A stretch of DNA of 64,000 nucleotides from Muribaculaceae bacterium (GCA_017621055.1 JAGATX010000023.1:1-64000), one strand, 5' to 3'. Positions 49,135 through 57,990 are shown, counted from the first letter of the stretch. Made by a program: numbers and translations. Notes: generated from the sequence alone by a model not told the origin.

Positions 49135-49576
49135 GCAGTTTCATCATGCCCTCCATGGGTTCAAAGCCTAAAGAGCTGTAGACAGGCTCGCCCATATCGG
49201 TGGTCTCAAGATAAATTTTGCAGCAGCCACGCACATGCGCCTCCATGATAAGGCGCTCCACAATGGCGTGGGCCACGCCACGGTTGCGGAATTCGCAGCG
49301 GACGTAGATATTCATCAGGTAAGCGCACCGCCCGGTGGGATTGTCGGGCGATGGCAGCTCGGCGGTGAGACATATTGCGCCGCATCCGCAGTCGGTGCCG
49401 TCGACGGCGGCAATAAATGCCAGATGCGAGCCGTCGGCAATGTGGGTGCGGTAATATCTGCGGTTCTCAACCAGCAGGCGCCGTGAGGGCTCCGCTCCGA
49501 AGACGTGGCGCAGCACCTCGGCACGCCAGTGCATGAGGGTGGGGATGGCGCGGACTTCTCTCAGGCTGATGTTCAT
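49118..49576 (-). CDS. GNAT-family N-acetyltransferase in the adenylase trio
   Basis: A 152-residue GNAT protein. CAYLMNIYVRCEFRNRGVAHA provides the strand-4 and R/QxxGxG/A acyl-CoA loop, and YSSLGFEPMEGMM is the terminal motif. It would acylate an amine; the acceptor is unknown. It begins in the ATGA overlap with the stop of the adenylation gene and ends inside the esterase gene, so synthesis of the three is coupled. Confidence 0.82.
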   Translation of the reverse strand: MNISLREVRAIPTLMHWRAEVLRHVFGAEPSRRLLVENRRYYRTHIADGSHLAFIAAVDGTDCGCGAICLTAELPSPDNPTGRCAYLMNIYVRCEFRNRGVAHAIVERLIMEAHVRGCCKIYLETTDMGEPVYSSLGFEPMEGMMKLHDSQS

Positions 49577-51015
49577 ACTCCGCCCTCCTTCATCACCACC
49601 GGCAATGCCGCTACATCCACTTTGCCGCGGCGTGTCAGCGGCAGTTCTTTCAAGGCTACAAAGAACTCGGGCACCATGTAGTCAGCTAACCGTGCGGCGA
49701 GCCATTCCCTGACGAAAGACAGCCGGCAACCCTCGCGCGGCACGAGGTATGCCGTGAGGTATGCCAGCCCGTTGTCGTCTACGTTGGCGTGCACCACGCC
49801 GCGGTCGACCCACGGGCAGCTGTCCAGCACGTCTTCAACCTCTTCGGGCTCCACCCGTCGGCCCATAATCATCACTTGACTGTCGCGGCGGCGTAGAAAG
49901 ACCATGTTTCCATCCGGGAGCGTACGTCCGAGGTCGCCGCTGCGGTAAATGCGCGAACCGTCGGGCAAGGTGGTGAAATTCACCTGCTCGGGCGGATTGC
50001 CGGCATAGCCTCGCGCCAGACCTTCGCCGGCTATGCATATCTCGCCGATGTCGCCTGGCGCAACTTCGCGCAGCTTTTCATCGAGGATATGTACAGAAAC
50101 TCCGGCCACGGGCTTGCCGATGGGGTAGGTGCCGTCTGGCAGAGGCTCGCTGTTGTCCACCCGATAGTAATTCGAGCATACCGTAGTTTCGGAAGGTCCG
50201 TAAGTATTATAGATTTTCACGCCGCGTCGTGTCAGACGGTCGATATACGAGGCGCGGATAACGTCGCCGCCGCTGATGATGAGGCGCACCGACGGCGGCA
50301 GGCTGTCGAGCTTGTTGATTTCGGCAAGGAGATAGGGAAAGCCGTCGAGGATGGTCACGCCGTGACGCTCCACGAACTCCATCAGTGCCGGTATCGAGGC
50401 ATTCCGTACGGCAGGCGGCGGCACGCATACGGTGGCACCGTTGAGAAGAATGGCGAATACCTCCTCGACAAAGATATCGAACGAGCAAACTGAGTATTGC
50501 AGCATCCGATCGCCGGGGCCGACGGAAAACTCGACATCGAAAGCGGCGGCATAGTTCACCACCGAGTGATTTTCAATCATCACGCCCTTGGGCTTGCCCG
50601 ATGTGCCGGAGGTATATAGAATGTAAGCGAGACCGTCGGGCGCCGAGCGGTCGGCCATATCGCCTGACGCACCGTCGGACACGGCACGTCGGCAGTACGC
50701 ATCGGTGAGGACGAGTGTGGCGCCGGCAGTCTCCATCATATAGTCTACGCGCTCCTGAGGCAGCGACGGCTCGGCGGGAACGTAGGCGGCGCCGCTTTTG
50801 AGCACGGCGAGCATGGCGGCGATCTGAAGGACGCCATGGTTCATGACAATACCCACCGCCGCGGGAGCCTCGGCATAGAATTGTGCCATGATGGCATCGG
50901 CCATGACATCGAGCTCGCCATAGGTGACGGTGCGACTGTCGTCGATCACTGCCGGCAGGTCGGGCTGCCGCTTGACGACTGCTTTGAATACTGAATATAT
51001 AGTGGCGTTTTCCAT
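49573..51015 (-). CDS. Stand-alone amino-acid adenylation enzyme (NRPS A-domain/DltA-like)
   Basis: A 480-residue ANL-superfamily enzyme that should form an aminoacyl-adenylate. Core motifs are A3 YTSGTSGKPKG (134-144), A5 YGPSETT (272-278), A7 YRSGDLG (357-363) and A10 Lys465 in RRGKVD. Asp180 in SFDIFVEE matches the Asp that holds the alpha-amino group in amino-acid-specific domains. The chain ends 15 residues after A10, so no carrier domain is fused, and no carrier protein gene is seen nearby. ATG 51015 is chosen because homology starts there. Substrate not predictable here. Confidence 0.82.
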   Translation of the reverse strand: MENATIYSVFKAVVKRQPDLPAVIDDSRTVTYGELDVMADAIMAQFYAEAPAAVGIVMNHGVLQIAAMLAVLKSGAAYVPAEPSLPQERVDYMMETAGATLVLTDAYCRRAVSDGASGDMADRSAPDGLAYILYTSGTSGKPKGVMIENHSVVNYAAAFDVEFSVGPGDRMLQYSVCSFDIFVEEVFAILLNGATVCVPPPAVRNASIPALMEFVERHGVTILDGFPYLLAEINKLDSLPPSVRLIISGGDVIRASYIDRLTRRGVKIYNTYGPSETTVCSNYYRVDNSEPLPDGTYPIGKPVAGVSVHILDEKLREVAPGDIGEICIAGEGLARGYAGNPPEQVNFTTLPDGSRIYRSGDLGRTLPDGNMVFLRRRDSQVMIMGRRVEPEEVEDVLDSCPWVDRGVVHANVDDNGLAYLTAYLVPREGCRLSFVREWLAARLADYMVPEFFVALKELPLTRRGKVDVAALPVVMKEGGV

Positions 51016-51061
51016 CTCATAAACAGATATAGATATAAAATGGAAAAGAACCTTTGAAAGT

Positions 51062-51682
51062 TCAGATCTTTGCGGCGGGGCGCTCAAGGATTGCCGAGGC
51101 CATGGTGTCGGCGGCATGTATCAGCGGGGGCAGCGGCGAGATGCGCGATGCCTGACGATAGAATTTCTCATCGTCGCGCGACAGGTTCCATGGTCCCATA
51201 TGCCAGCGTATTGCCAGCAATTCCTCTTCGGAGATATCGAGGCCCGAACGCAGAACAAGCATGGCCGATTTCTCGCCGTGGCCGATGGGAAAACGCTCGT
51301 CGTGGATTTCGTAGACATCGACGTTCTCGTAGACTCCTATCTCGTTTTTCTTCTTGCGTCGTGCCAGAGTATAGAAATCGGCTTTGCAAACGTCGTGGAG
51401 CAGGGCGGCGATGGCTATCGAGTCGGGGCTGAGGGCGCTTTCGAGGTCGGGGCGCAGTTTGAGCAGGGCCTCGCGCATGCTCATGGCGGCGTCGTAGACG
51501 TTGAGTGAGTGCTCAGTGAGGCCGCCCGGATAGCTGCCGTGCCCTTGTGCCGATGCAGGGGCCTCGAAGAAGCCGTCGGCTTCGAGGTCTTCGATTACGT
51601 AATCTATGTTTTCGCGGCCTGTACTGCGCAGTATGTCGCAGAACCGCTCCCGCATCTGCGCGGAGTCATTATTTTCGTTCAT
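51062..51682 (-). CDS. HD-domain phosphohydrolase
   Basis: A 206-residue HD-superfamily protein. Metal ligands are recognisable as His58 (GGLTEHSLNV), His96-Asp97 (ALLHDVCKADF) and a distal Asp in IHAADTMAS, with PIGHGEKS between. The layout resembles uncharacterised HD hydrolases of Bacteroidales. A nucleotide or RNA substrate is plausible but unknown. ATG 51682 is chosen over a long upstream extension running through the neighbouring gene. It lies 4 bases after the membrane-protein gene. Confidence 0.78.
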   Translation of the reverse strand: MNENNDSAQMRERFCDILRSTGRENIDYVIEDLEADGFFEAPASAQGHGSYPGGLTEHSLNVYDAAMSMREALLKLRPDLESALSPDSIAIAALLHDVCKADFYTLARRKKKNEIGVYENVDVYEIHDERFPIGHGEKSAMLVLRSGLDISEEELLAIRWHMGPWNLSRDDEKFYRQASRISPLPPLIHAADTMASAILERPAAKI

Positions 51683-51686
51683 ATTT

Positions 51687-53132
51687 TTAGAGTCTGTCAC
51701 CGGCGTCGAGAACAAGCCGGCGCACAAGAAAACAGTCGCCGAATGGTTCGACTGTAAAAAGCGCGCCCTCGCGCCGGATATAGTATATTTCATGCCAGGG
51801 GTTGTCGATGCGGTGCATTGGTTCGGTGATGCTGTCGCGTGCACGCAGCTCCGCATCGTCGGGGTCGATGATATAAGGCCATATGCCTTCGGGATGAAAG
51901 AGCGTCATGGCATAATTATTATATAAATCATCGGAATCGGGTACACCGTGAGGAATATTCAAGGTTATCCATGCCGGTTGTGCATCGTCGGGGGTAATGT
52001 GCATATATACCACACCGTCGGTTGAGTCAAGATATCCGGCATAAGCCTCGCGCTGCTCGCCGCCGTAGCGCCATTGCCAGACGACAGCAGTGCCGAGCTG
52101 CACGAAAACCAACGCTGTCAGTAGCAGCGACAGAACTGGCGCCTTTTTGTGGAAAATCAAGGATGCACGATTGAAAATCACAATCAAGGCAAACACTTCG
52201 GCAAAGAAACCGCTGCGTCCCACAATGCCTGTGCTCGCCGATATAACCGACGAAGCCAGCGCCGCCCATGCCAGAATAGAAACCGGCTCACGGAAGAATG
52301 CTGCAAGATATCGGCGTCCTGCCCTGAAGACAGCGGCAATGGCGATGGCACACCACAGCACAAGGGCTATGATGTCGCTTTTGAGCAAGAGCCAAAAGGG
52401 CGTGTCGTCGGGCTGCCGGTTTGAGGCGGCACGGCTCAGCAATCCGGGCGAGAGCACTTCGGCTGCGACACCTAAGCCAAAGCATATCAGCAAAAGGCAA
52501 TGGTAGCGGTCGGGGCTCCGGCGGTTTATGATGAAGAACAGGATGACGGCACCGAGCACAGGCAATCCCGCCGCCTCGTGGCAGCAGCCCGCCAGCACCG
52601 ACACAGCTCCGCCAAGCCATACGTTTACATGGCGTCGGCCTGTGAACAGCACGTAGAAAATGAGAACGAGAACAGCGCTCCACGTGTAATTGGCGTGCAC
52701 GTCGATGAGGGTGAAGGCATCCCACCATGGCAGGCCGAACGCCATAGCGGCCAACAGACCGCACGGCACCCAGCCCGAGGGCAGGCGCGAGGCTTTGACG
52801 GCCATATAGAAAAGCGCCCATATTCCCGCGCCCACAAGGGCAGCCCGAAGAAAAGCGGGAAGGATGGTGACGAACGGCGCCGCATAGTTGCCGAGACGGC
52901 CGTTGACAAGATACCAATGGCGAAGCATCCAGCGGGGATAGTACATCAGGTTTCCGTCGTAGTAAGGGTCAGTGCCTTTGAATGTCGCCGCATAGGCAAG
53001 ATCGTCGCCCGTGGGAATTACATTAATAAAGAAAGCGAACCACAGCAGCCCGCAGCCAAAAGCCAGAGCCTGCCACAGGTGGCTGTTCAGCCATTCCGTT
53101 ATTGTTCCCGGTGCTTTATTTGATTTGTTCAT
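51687..53132 (-). CDS. Polytopic membrane protein, GT-C/DUF6056-like
   Basis: A 481-residue protein with about nine to eleven hydrophobic helices and a C-terminal soluble domain from about residue 360. The first periplasmic loop has GDDLAY and later RHWYLVNGRLGN, an acidic/aromatic arrangement recalling GT-C glycosyltransferases and DUF6056 proteins. If so, it would move a sugar from a lipid-linked donor on the outer face of the inner membrane. The match is by pattern only and donor or acceptor cannot be told. Confidence 0.6.
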   Translation of the reverse strand: MNKSNKAPGTITEWLNSHLWQALAFGCGLLWFAFFINVIPTGDDLAYAATFKGTDPYYDGNLMYYPRWMLRHWYLVNGRLGNYAAPFVTILPAFLRAALVGAGIWALFYMAVKASRLPSGWVPCGLLAAMAFGLPWWDAFTLIDVHANYTWSAVLVLIFYVLFTGRRHVNVWLGGAVSVLAGCCHEAAGLPVLGAVILFFIINRRSPDRYHCLLLICFGLGVAAEVLSPGLLSRAASNRQPDDTPFWLLLKSDIIALVLWCAIAIAAVFRAGRRYLAAFFREPVSILAWAALASSVISASTGIVGRSGFFAEVFALIVIFNRASLIFHKKAPVLSLLLTALVFVQLGTAVVWQWRYGGEQREAYAGYLDSTDGVVYMHITPDDAQPAWITLNIPHGVPDSDDLYNNYAMTLFHPEGIWPYIIDPDDAELRARDSITEPMHRIDNPWHEIYYIRREGALFTVEPFGDCFLVRRLVLDAGDRL

Positions 53133-53143
53133 TGTATTTTATG

Positions 53144-54586
53144 TCAGAGCACGGGGGAGAGGAGGCGGAGGATGGACTCGGCGGTCTTTTTACCTAAGCT
53201 GCGTCGGCGCCAGGCAGCGGGTTCCACGCGGTGACACATCGTCAGGTCATCGGCAAACTGCCGGGCCATCTTTTCGTTGAGCTCGCGGTTATAGAAAAAT
53301 ACATTGCTCTCGAAATTATAGTCGAAGCTACGGAAGTCGAAGTTTGCAGAGCCTATCGACACCATTTCATCGTCGACGAGCAGCGTCTTTGCATGAAGCA
53401 TGCCGGCATCGTAGAAATATACCTTTATGCCGGCGCGCAGACACTCGGCGATGTACGACGCCGAGGCAAAGGAAAGCATGCGCGAGTCGCTGCGTCGCGG
53501 CATCATCAGCCTAACGTCCACTTTTGCGAGAGCCGCGCTTTCGAGGGCGCGCAGCAAGCCTTCGGTAGGCAGGAAATAGGGTGTCTGGATGAAAACTCTC
53601 TTCTGTGCCGATGCTATTGCGCGGTGGAAAATCATTGCGATGTTGCTCCAGTTGTCCATCGGCCCGGAGGTGACAATCTGGGCGCCTATGGTGCCGCACG
53701 GCTCGGGAGCGGCGATACTGGCGAAATCGTCGATCAGCTGGCCGGAGGTAAAACTCCAGTCCACCGCAAACGAGAACTGGAGGGCGGCCACCGCCGGCCC
53801 GGAAATGCGCACATGAGTGTCGCGCCACGGCCGGTCGACGCCATCGATATATCTGTCGGCGATGTTCATGCCACCTATATATCCCGTAGTTCCGTCGATA
53901 GTTACAATCTTACGGTGATTTCGCCAGTTCACATGCGCGCCCAGGTTGGGGAAGGTGACGCGGAAAAAGGGGTGAACGTCCACGCCGGAACGACGCAATG
54001 ACCGGAAAAACTTGTTGGAAGTTCCGAGCGACCCGACATGGTCATACAGCACCCTCACGTCGAGACCTTCGGCGGCCTTGCGCTTGAGTACGTCGGCAAT
54101 ACGGTTGCCGATGTTATCGTCGGCAAAAATGTAATATTGCAGGTTTATGCTTTTTCTGGCGCCTTCGAGGTCGGCGATAAGAGAGTCGAATTTGGCAGTG
54201 CCGTCGGTGAATACCTTCACGTCGTTGCCTTCGTAGAACTGGGCGCCGGTTAGCGAACGCCCCAGACTGAGCTGACGGCGGCTGCGGCCTGTGAGTGCCA
54301 GTTCGGCGACGCTCCCAGCACGCCGTTTTTCATGGCGGCGCAGCCGCCGGCGGTTGCTGCGCGATATCATTCTGCGGTTTTTGATGTTGCGGCCGAAGAA
54401 AAGATAGAGAATGATGCCGACAACAGGAAGCAGAAGGAGAACCGTTACCCATGCCAGACTCTTGACAGGATTGCGGTTCTCCGACAATATTACAATAATA
54501 ATGATGACCGTCGAGGCCAGGGCAATCCACAGCAGGGTAGAGTAGAGCCACCCTCCGGTTATGAATTGACCTGCGGCATCGAGCAT
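53144..54586 (-). CDS. cls: Cardiolipin synthase
   Basis: A 480-residue phospholipase-D-superfamily enzyme with two N-terminal membrane helices (about 13-34 and 43-65) and two HKD motifs: HRKIVTID starting at His224, and HAKTLLVDD near residue 403. It condenses two phosphatidylglycerols into cardiolipin. Length is typical of ClsA-type enzymes. The start shares a base with the stop of the preceding gene (TGATG). Confidence 0.93.
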   Translation of the reverse strand: MLDAAGQFITGGWLYSTLLWIALASTVIIIIVILSENRNPVKSLAWVTVLLLLPVVGIILYLFFGRNIKNRRMISRSNRRRLRRHEKRRAGSVAELALTGRSRRQLSLGRSLTGAQFYEGNDVKVFTDGTAKFDSLIADLEGARKSINLQYYIFADDNIGNRIADVLKRKAAEGLDVRVLYDHVGSLGTSNKFFRSLRRSGVDVHPFFRVTFPNLGAHVNWRNHRKIVTIDGTTGYIGGMNIADRYIDGVDRPWRDTHVRISGPAVAALQFSFAVDWSFTSGQLIDDFASIAAPEPCGTIGAQIVTSGPMDNWSNIAMIFHRAIASAQKRVFIQTPYFLPTEGLLRALESAALAKVDVRLMMPRRSDSRMLSFASASYIAECLRAGIKVYFYDAGMLHAKTLLVDDEMVSIGSANFDFRSFDYNFESNVFFYNRELNEKMARQFADDLTMCHRVEPAAWRRRSLGKKTAESILRLLSPVL

Positions 54587-55146
54587 CAGAATTTTTCTTC
54601 GGTCATTTCGTCATAGCCCGATACATCGAACTCATCGTCGTTATAACCTTCGGAACCATAGAAGTCTTCGTCCATGTCTGTGTCCATGATTGCTGCAGCG
54701 GCGGCTTTGGCGTCGATGCCGGCTTCGAAAGCCTTCATATCTACGGTCTCCTCGGGGGCATGGCCTATCGACAGCGAGCAGAACGGGTCCTTGAGGCTCT
54801 TGCCCGGCTCGCTTTTTGTCATCTCCACAAAGAATGCGCGGTCGGTTATGTAGTCGAACACATAGAGCAGGCGCTGGCCTTCGTCCTCTATATAGTCGCC
54901 GAGCTCGCATTCGTCCATGAGATAGACGTCCTGATCGGCGTCGGCGCCCATGTCTTCAAAAGTTATCTCCTTCTCTTTCTCCCAGTTGCGGTCGCAGATA
55001 AAGAACGAGCTCATCTGCCCTTTGTCGTAGCCCACGCTTTCGCAGATGGCTTTCTTAAGGTCGAGAAATGTTCCGGTGGCGTCGATTTTGATTTCGCGTT
55101 TGAAATTGTCGACTTCGTCGGAAACAAGACGGAAAGTGAATATCAT
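54586..55146 (-). CDS. pRiA4b ORF-3-like / IS1096 TnpR-like protein
   Basis: A 186-residue acidic protein. The start IFTFRLVSDEVDNFKREIKI and the FLDLKKAICES block followed by SSFFICDRNWEKEKEI match the pRiA4b ORF-3 (IS1096 passenger) family, whose function is unknown; in Bacteroidales it is usually a chromosomal orphan rather than a transposon gene. The C-terminus is strongly acidic (DMDEDFYGSEGYNDDEFD). ATG 55146 is preferred; the frame upstream runs through leader DNA. It heads the seven-gene minus-strand run. Confidence 0.75.
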   Translation of the reverse strand: MIFTFRLVSDEVDNFKREIKIDATGTFLDLKKAICESVGYDKGQMSSFFICDRNWEKEKEITFEDMGADADQDVYLMDECELGDYIEDEGQRLLYVFDYITDRAFFVEMTKSEPGKSLKDPFCSLSIGHAPEETVDMKAFEAGIDAKAAAAAIMDTDMDEDFYGSEGYNDDEFDVSGYDEMTEEKF

Positions 55147-55370
55147 TTTTGTATGAAAGTATAAAAATGCAGTGGTATTTATTTGTATAATCGCGGTGCG
55201 GAGCCGCTCGGCACGGGCTTTGCGGCTTTGAATACGCGAAGATAATAACAATGGATGCAATATTGCAAAAAAATCGCGTTTTTTTTATAAAGAAAATTTT
55301 CGTAAGGCTTCTTGCCCGGCATTATCAAGATCCGGACGGAGACTCGTTATTTGAAACTGCTGTAAATAGA

Positions 55371-55407
55371 GCCAAAGGTGCGTTTTTTTCTCAAACGAGC
55401 CTTTGGC
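55371..55407. promoter_or_regulatory. Composite stem-loop in the dnaA leader
   Basis: GCCAAAGG (55371-55378) pairs with CCTTTGGC (55400-55407), and the inner CGTTT (55381-55385) pairs with AAACG (55393-55397), leaving one G-A mismatch and a 7-base T-rich loop. No T-run follows, so it is not a simple terminator. Confidence 0.6.
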
Positions 55408-55587
55408 GTGGCTATTAAACGGAAACAGCGCCGGACCTCAGACGGTGACGTATGCTCAGTCCGTTGCGTAATGTTCATTAAATCAAATAGCTAAGCCGTA
55501 TTGTTCGGCTGCTGGATGGTGCGTCGGGCTAAAGCGCTGAAATATAATATAGTTGCAATCTTTTTGATTTTTGCAAATAAATTCACA

Positions 55588-55619
55588 TTTGTTTTTGCGA
55601 AAAAAAAGAGTGAATTTTG
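55588..55619 (+). promoter_or_regulatory. Probable dnaA promoter
   Basis: TTTG (55588-55591) and GAATTTTG (55612-55619, one base off TAnnTTTG) are 20 bases apart. Transcription would begin near 55626, 25 bases before the dnaA ATG. Two of the TTGCRA repeats lie inside this promoter. Confidence 0.45.
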
Positions 55620-55650
55620 CAAACGAGAAAACTAACCTCGAAAAATAACA

Positions 55651-57039
55651 ATGTCAGCAACGCACCAAGAGCTTTGGGCGAAATGTTGTGAATTTATCAA
55701 GGACAACATTACGCCTGACCAGTACGACACCTGGTTTCGCGACATAACTTCGCTGAGTTATGCCGACAAGGTGCTGTGGCTGAATGTCAACAGTACACAC
55801 TTCTTTGTCGAGCAGCTCGAGCACTTTCACCAGCGTGTGCTTCGGGCCGGCATCCGCAAAGTGTACGGCGACGGTGTGGAACTCCACTTCCGCTACCGCA
55901 TCGTTGCCGACGACCCCTCTACGGCAGTGTCGCAGAAAGCGGCGGGTCTCTCGCCGGTGATCCTCGAGCAGGCTAATGCCGCACCGGCAAATCCGTTTGC
56001 GCCGACGGTAGCTCGCGATTTCGATCCCCAGCTCAATCCGCGCTATACTTTCGAGAACTATTGCCCCGGCGAAAGCAACCGCATAGCGCGCTCCATCGGC
56101 GAGGCCATCGGCGACAATCCCGCGCTGAAGACCTTCAACCCGCTGTTTGTGTTCGGCCCCAGCGGCGTGGGAAAGACTCATCTTATCCAGGCAATCGGCA
56201 TACGCATCAAAGAGCGCAACCCCAAAGCGAGGGTGCTCTATACCACCGCACGCCTCTTTCAGGCGCAGTACACCGCCGCCGTATCACGCAACATCAACGA
56301 CTTTTTCCACTTCTATCAGAGCATCGACACCCTGATAGTGGACGACATCCAGGACCTGCACAACCTGGCGGGCACGCAGAACTGCTTTTTCCATATTTTC
56401 AACCATCTGTTCCTGCACAACAAACAGATAATAATGAGCAGCGACTGCGCGCCGGCGCAAATGGAAGGCTTCGAGGCACGTATGCTCACACGCTTCAAAG
56501 CCGGCATGCAGGTGGAGCTGGAAGCGCCCGATCTGGAGTTGCGCCGCGAGGTTCTGCGCCTGAAGAGCGAACAGAACGGCGTGGATCTGCCGAGCGATGT
56601 CGCCGAGTTCATTGTGGGTAACGTCACGGGCAGCGTGCGCGAACTCGAAGGCGTGATGACGTCTTTGCTGGCACATGCCACTGTGCTCAACCGCGAGATA
56701 TCCATCGATCTGGCGCGCCGCGTAATGGCGAATTCTGTGAAGCTGCGTCAGCATACTGTCAACTTCGAGGTGCTCGCACAGGCCGTAGCGTCTTATTATA
56801 AGATTACGCCCGATCTGCTGTTCACAAAGACACGGCGTCGCGAAATCTCGGATGCCCGCCAGATAGTGATGTATCTGGCAAAAAAACTCGCCAAGATGCC
56901 CGTCACGGCCATAGGCGCCAAACTCGACCGCAAGCATGCCACGGTTATCTACGGCATACAGACCATCGAGACGCGCCTTGCCCACGAAAAGAAACTGCGC
57001 ACAGAAGTAAGCGCCATCGAGAACTCGATAAACGCCTAA
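55651..57039 (+). CDS. dnaA: Chromosomal replication initiator protein DnaA
   Basis: The 462-residue AAA+ initiator. Domain I spans about 1-85 (ELWAKCCEFIKDNI...QYDTWF), domain III has Walker A GPSGVGKT (169-176) and Walker B LIVDDIQ (228-234), and domain IV ends with the DNA-binding signature DRKHATVIYGIQTIE. It melts the origin and also controls transcription. No dnaN, recF or rpmH neighbours are present, as is common in Bacteroidetes. Its stop overlaps the stop of the convergent solute-binding gene by four bases. Confidence 0.96.
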   Translation: MSATHQELWAKCCEFIKDNITPDQYDTWFRDITSLSYADKVLWLNVNSTHFFVEQLEHFHQRVLRAGIRKVYGDGVELHFRYRIVADDPSTAVSQKAAGLSPVILEQANAAPANPFAPTVARDFDPQLNPRYTFENYCPGESNRIARSIGEAIGDNPALKTFNPLFVFGPSGVGKTHLIQAIGIRIKERNPKARVLYTTARLFQAQYTAAVSRNINDFFHFYQSIDTLIVDDIQDLHNLAGTQNCFFHIFNHLFLHNKQIIMSSDCAPAQMEGFEARMLTRFKAGMQVELEAPDLELRREVLRLKSEQNGVDLPSDVAEFIVGNVTGSVRELEGVMTSLLAHATVLNREISIDLARRVMANSVKLRQHTVNFEVLAQAVASYYKITPDLLFTKTRRREISDARQIVMYLAKKLAKMPVTAIGAKLDRKHATVIYGIQTIETRLAHEKKLRTEVSAIENSINA

Positions 57040-57866
57040 TCTCCGAGGAAACTGTTGACCAGACGGCCATACTGCGGTGTGGCCTTGAATGCGTTGAGCC
57101 AGCTGTTGATGGAGTCGAGCAAAGTGCTGTCGCCGGGTGCCACCGCCCACACCTGGTACTGTGTGAGGGTGATGGGCGTGGAATAGTCGAGATTAGGATA
57201 GTCGGAGGCTATGGAACGCGCCACCGAGCGGCTGACAACAGCCTGATGCACCTCGCCGCGCGCCGTCATTATGGCCAGATGTTCCGACGTGTAGCCCGGG
57301 TGGGTCTTGACATATACAGTGTCGCCAAGTTCCTTGACCATATTTTCCAGGCGTGCCTTCACGGGCGACCCTTCGGCGATATAGACAGTGTCGCCGCGCA
57401 GCTGTTCCTGCGAGGTGACGGCAATGTTGCCGGCGCTATCGCGCCGCTGTACCAGCACCTGGCGGTCGAGGTACACAGGGTCGGTGAGCGGAAAGTATTC
57501 CCGCAGGCGCGAGGTGGCCGGAATGGTGGCCACCAGAAGGTCGTAGTCACCGTCATAAAGGCCACGGAAAGCGTTGTCGAGGCGGTCGACGGGATGGAAG
57601 ACGGCAGTCACGCCGTGGTCTTCCGTTATTGCCTTGATGATTTCGTAATCGAATCCGTCGGCAGTATCGTTGCAGAAGGTATATGTCAGGGGCGACATTT
57701 CGATAGCGACGGCGAGAGTATCGCCGCCGGGACGGCTGAAATGCTCAACCACGCTTTCGTCATCGGCGGCACATCGGCGGACAACGCCTATTATTGTTAT
57801 TACCGCTATAATCGCTATAAGTATCAGCGCCGTCTGGCGTGCATTCTTTTTCTTTTTGGTTTCCAT
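57036..57866 (-). CDS. Family 3 extracellular solute-binding protein
   Basis: A 276-residue periplasmic-binding-protein-fold domain. Residues about 13-30 are a single hydrophobic segment (LILIAIIAVITIIGVV), probably an uncleaved anchor. The ligand domain contains DTLAVAIEMSPLTY, DGFDYEIIKAI and DLLVATIPATSRLREYFPLT, standard for amino-acid-binding (SBP_bac_3) proteins and for the sensor half of MltF. No permease, ATPase or lytic domain is adjacent, so it is either an orphan receptor or a truncated MltF-like protein. Confidence 0.82.
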   Translation of the reverse strand: METKKKKNARQTALILIAIIAVITIIGVVRRCAADDESVVEHFSRPGGDTLAVAIEMSPLTYTFCNDTADGFDYEIIKAITEDHGVTAVFHPVDRLDNAFRGLYDGDYDLLVATIPATSRLREYFPLTDPVYLDRQVLVQRRDSAGNIAVTSQEQLRGDTVYIAEGSPVKARLENMVKELGDTVYVKTHPGYTSEHLAIMTARGEVHQAVVSRSVARSIASDYPNLDYSTPITLTQYQVWAVAPGDSTLLDSINSWLNAFKATPQYGRLVNSFLGD

Positions 57867-57917
57867 AGTGGGATATGGTTATTTTTATTTAATAACGCTA
57901 TTTGCAGCCCGTGTGTT

Positions 57918-57951
57918 TTTGCCGTCTTTTACGGAAAAATGCTTAACTTTG
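57918..57951 (+). promoter_or_regulatory. Promoter of the porin-TPR operon
   Basis: TTTG (57918-57921) and TAACTTTG (57944-57951) fit the -33/-7 pattern with a 22-base spacer. Transcription near 57958 makes ATG 57991 the natural start of the porin gene. Confidence 0.65.
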
Positions 57952-57990
57952 TGGCCATATATGGAAAAAGAGGCGAAAATCACAGTGTTT

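Larger units (their letters stand above)
55147..55650. other. Long leader between the cls run and dnaA
   Basis: About 500 bases with no gene. It holds a 12-bp palindrome TGCAATATTGCA (55256-55267), a composite stem-loop (55371-55407), and a T/A-rich stretch just before dnaA with TTGCAA or TTGCGA at 55553, 55571, 55595 and 55617. No exact DnaA box (TTATNCACA) was found; TTTGTATAA at 55182 is one mismatch away. It may be the dnaA control region, or part of an origin, but this is unproven. Confidence 0.55.

Noticed and set aside
54586..55146. Transposon gene (IS1096 TnpR-like) as sign of a mobile element
   Set aside because: No transposase, inverted repeats or target duplication nearby; this family is common as a chromosomal gene.
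55182..55190. Possible DnaA box TTTGTATAA
   Set aside because: One mismatch to TTATNCACA on the other strand and isolated; one such match is expected by chance in AT-rich leader DNA.
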